Origin: Catenovulum adriaticum
Lineage (GTDB): Bacteria; Pseudomonadota; Gammaproteobacteria; Enterobacterales; Alteromonadaceae
Length of the DNA: 64,000 bases
Assembly: GCF_026725475.1 (NCBI RefSeq)
Contig: NZ_CP109965.1
Location: forward strand, 930,001 to 994,000
Direction: 5' to 3'
Shown: piece by piece, positions 63,286 through 64,000 of the stretch
Numbering within the stretch: the first letter of the stretch is position 1
How the letters are laid out: every line of letters begins with the position of its first letter
The notes under the pieces: model-generated
The model's database searches: none
What the model was told of the DNA's origin: nothing
Seen by the model: the letters and a program-made list of their open reading frames with translations, nothing else
Made by a program: the position numbers and the translations under genes

Positions 63286-63312
63286 CTTGAAAAAGCCGCT
63301 CTTACCCCCACT
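63286..63312 (+). promoter_or_regulatory. Sigma-32 heat-shock promoter of htpG
   Basis: CTTGAAA (63286-63292), a 13-base spacer and CCCCACT (63306-63312) match the RpoH consensus CTTGAAA-N(13-15)-CCCCAT, 100 bp before the htpG start. Confidence 0.85.
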
Positions 63313-63411
63313 TTGGTTACACTAGCAATTTAAATTGCGAAACCTTATTTATCGCATAATTTTTGTAATTATCTAAATCCAATTTAATCGAATAGAGCGG
63401 AGACTTATTCA

Positions 63412-64000
63412 ATGAGTGAAGTTGCACATAAAGAAACGCATGGTTTTCAAACCGAAGTAAAACAGTTATTACAACTGATGATCCATTCTCTTTATTCAAA
63501 TAAAGAGATTTTTTTACGCGAGCTTATTTCAAACGCATCTGACGCGGCTGATAAATTAAGATTTAAGGCACTTGAAAACAGCGCTTTATTTGAAAACGAT
63601 GGCGAAGTTCGAGTGCGAGTTTCGGTCGATAAAGAAGCTAATACTATTACAATTAGTGACAACGGTATAGGGATGACTCGCGATGATGTGATTGAGCATT
63701 TAGGCACGATCGCAAAATCGGGTACCAAAGAATTTTTTGGTAACTTAACGGGTGACCAAGCTAAAGATTCACAATTAATCGGTCAATTTGGTGTTGGTTT
63801 TTACTCATCATTTATCGTTGCTGATAATGTAACGGTACGAACACGAGCAGCTGGTTTAAGTACCGATCGTGGTGTTCAATGGCAATCTGCTGGCGAAGGT
63901 GAGTTTTCAATTGCTGATATCGAAAAAGCAGAACGGGGTACTGACGTTATTCTTCATCTTAAAGAAGAAGAAAAAGAGTTTTTAGACGAGTGGAAAGTTC
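63412..64000 (+). CDS. htpG: Chaperone HtpG (Hsp90), N-terminal part
   Basis: The first 196 codons of bacterial Hsp90; the rest lies beyond the window. The GHKL ATP-binding motifs are clear: FLRELISNASDAADKLR, ISDNGIGM, and GQFGVGFYSSF. It starts at ATG 63412 after a sigma-32-type promoter. It refolds or remodels client proteins under heat stress. Confidence 0.96.
   Translation, partial: MSEVAHKETHGFQTEVKQLLQLMIHSLYSNKEIFLRELISNASDAADKLRFKALENSALFENDGEVRVRVSVDKEANTITISDNGIGMTRDDVIEHLGTIAKSGTKEFFGNLTGDQAKDSQLIGQFGVGFYSSFIVADNVTVRTRAAGLSTDRGVQWQSAGEGEFSIADIEKAERGTDVILHLKEEEKEFLDEWKV

Noticed and set aside
1..64000. Insertion sequences, prophage, CRISPR arrays, tRNA or rRNA genes
   Set aside because: I found no transposase, integrase, regular repeat-spacer array or tRNA/rRNA-like sequence by reading; a dedicated search could still find a short tRNA.

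Overview
The window is chromosomal DNA from an AT-rich gammaproteobacterium. Gene order and protein motifs (rnm-yciO-scpA, rne divergent from rluC, yceD-rpmF-plsX-fabHDG-acpP-fabF-pabC-mltG-tmk-holB-pilZ-tatD, parC-plsC, apt-dnaX-ybaB-recR-htpG) point to an Alteromonadales-like marine motile bacterium. The genus cannot be fixed from this sequence alone. I saw no rRNA, tRNA, insertion sequence, prophage or CRISPR array.

Layout. (1) 1-2.9 kb: the trpE-G-D operon on the minus strand, with an 18-codon leader peptide holding three consecutive Trp codons and a textbook attenuator. (2) 2.9-5.4 kb: rnm, yciO and scpA. (3) 5.4-8.6 kb: RNase E on the minus strand, with a leader region of about 600 bp shared with divergent rluC. 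(4) 9.2-22.4 kb: rluC, a HAD phosphatase, maf/yceF (minus), then the long fatty-acid, cell-wall and replication run. (5) 22.5-26.7 kb: parC, plsC, rraB (inhibitor of the RNase E encoded nearby) and a beta-carbonic anhydrase (minus). (6) 27.0-30.7 kb: flagellin with a near-perfect sigma-28 promoter, flaG, fliD, fliS and a fliT-like gene. (7) 30.8-57.0 kb: a large flagellin-glycosylation island. (8) 57.1-57.9 kb: a second, divergent flagellin with a sigma-70-like promoter. (9) 58.3-64.0 kb: a 42-residue membrane protein, a CheY-like receiver, apt, dnaX (with the gamma/tau frameshift signal), ybaB, recR and the start of htpG behind a sigma-32-type promoter.

The island is the accessory part. Its first block carries a complete CMP-pseudaminic acid set (pseB, C, F, I, G, H) with a GT9-like transferase inserted. 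It continues almost without gaps into an acyl module: an acyl carrier protein, an SDR reductase, an AMP-forming ligase, a LuxE-like acyl-protein synthetase and a LuxC-like acyl reductase. Next come a 1173-residue Maf-type flagellin glycosyltransferase with a duplicated N-terminal domain, a LicD-fold fusion protein, a Stealth-type phosphotransferase and a GT-B-like protein. After a 763-bp gene-free stretch, a second block starts behind its own sigma-28-like promoter. It holds a CBS-NeuB-SAF-TIM-barrel fusion, a DHDPS/NanA-family lyase with an altered active site, a CMP-sugar synthetase, two TylF-type methyltransferases, a PhyH dioxygenase and another methyltransferase.

My reading is that the island builds pseudaminic acid plus a second, unusual ulosonic-acid-like sugar, adds an acyl-derived group, methyl groups and possibly phosphodiester groups, and Maf transfers the product to flagellin. 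LuxC/LuxE-like genes in polar-flagellum glycosylation islands have, as far as I recall, been noted in Aeromonas and Shewanella, so the acyl module is not unprecedented. The second-block sugar pathway and its four-domain synthase are the best candidates for undescribed biochemistry.
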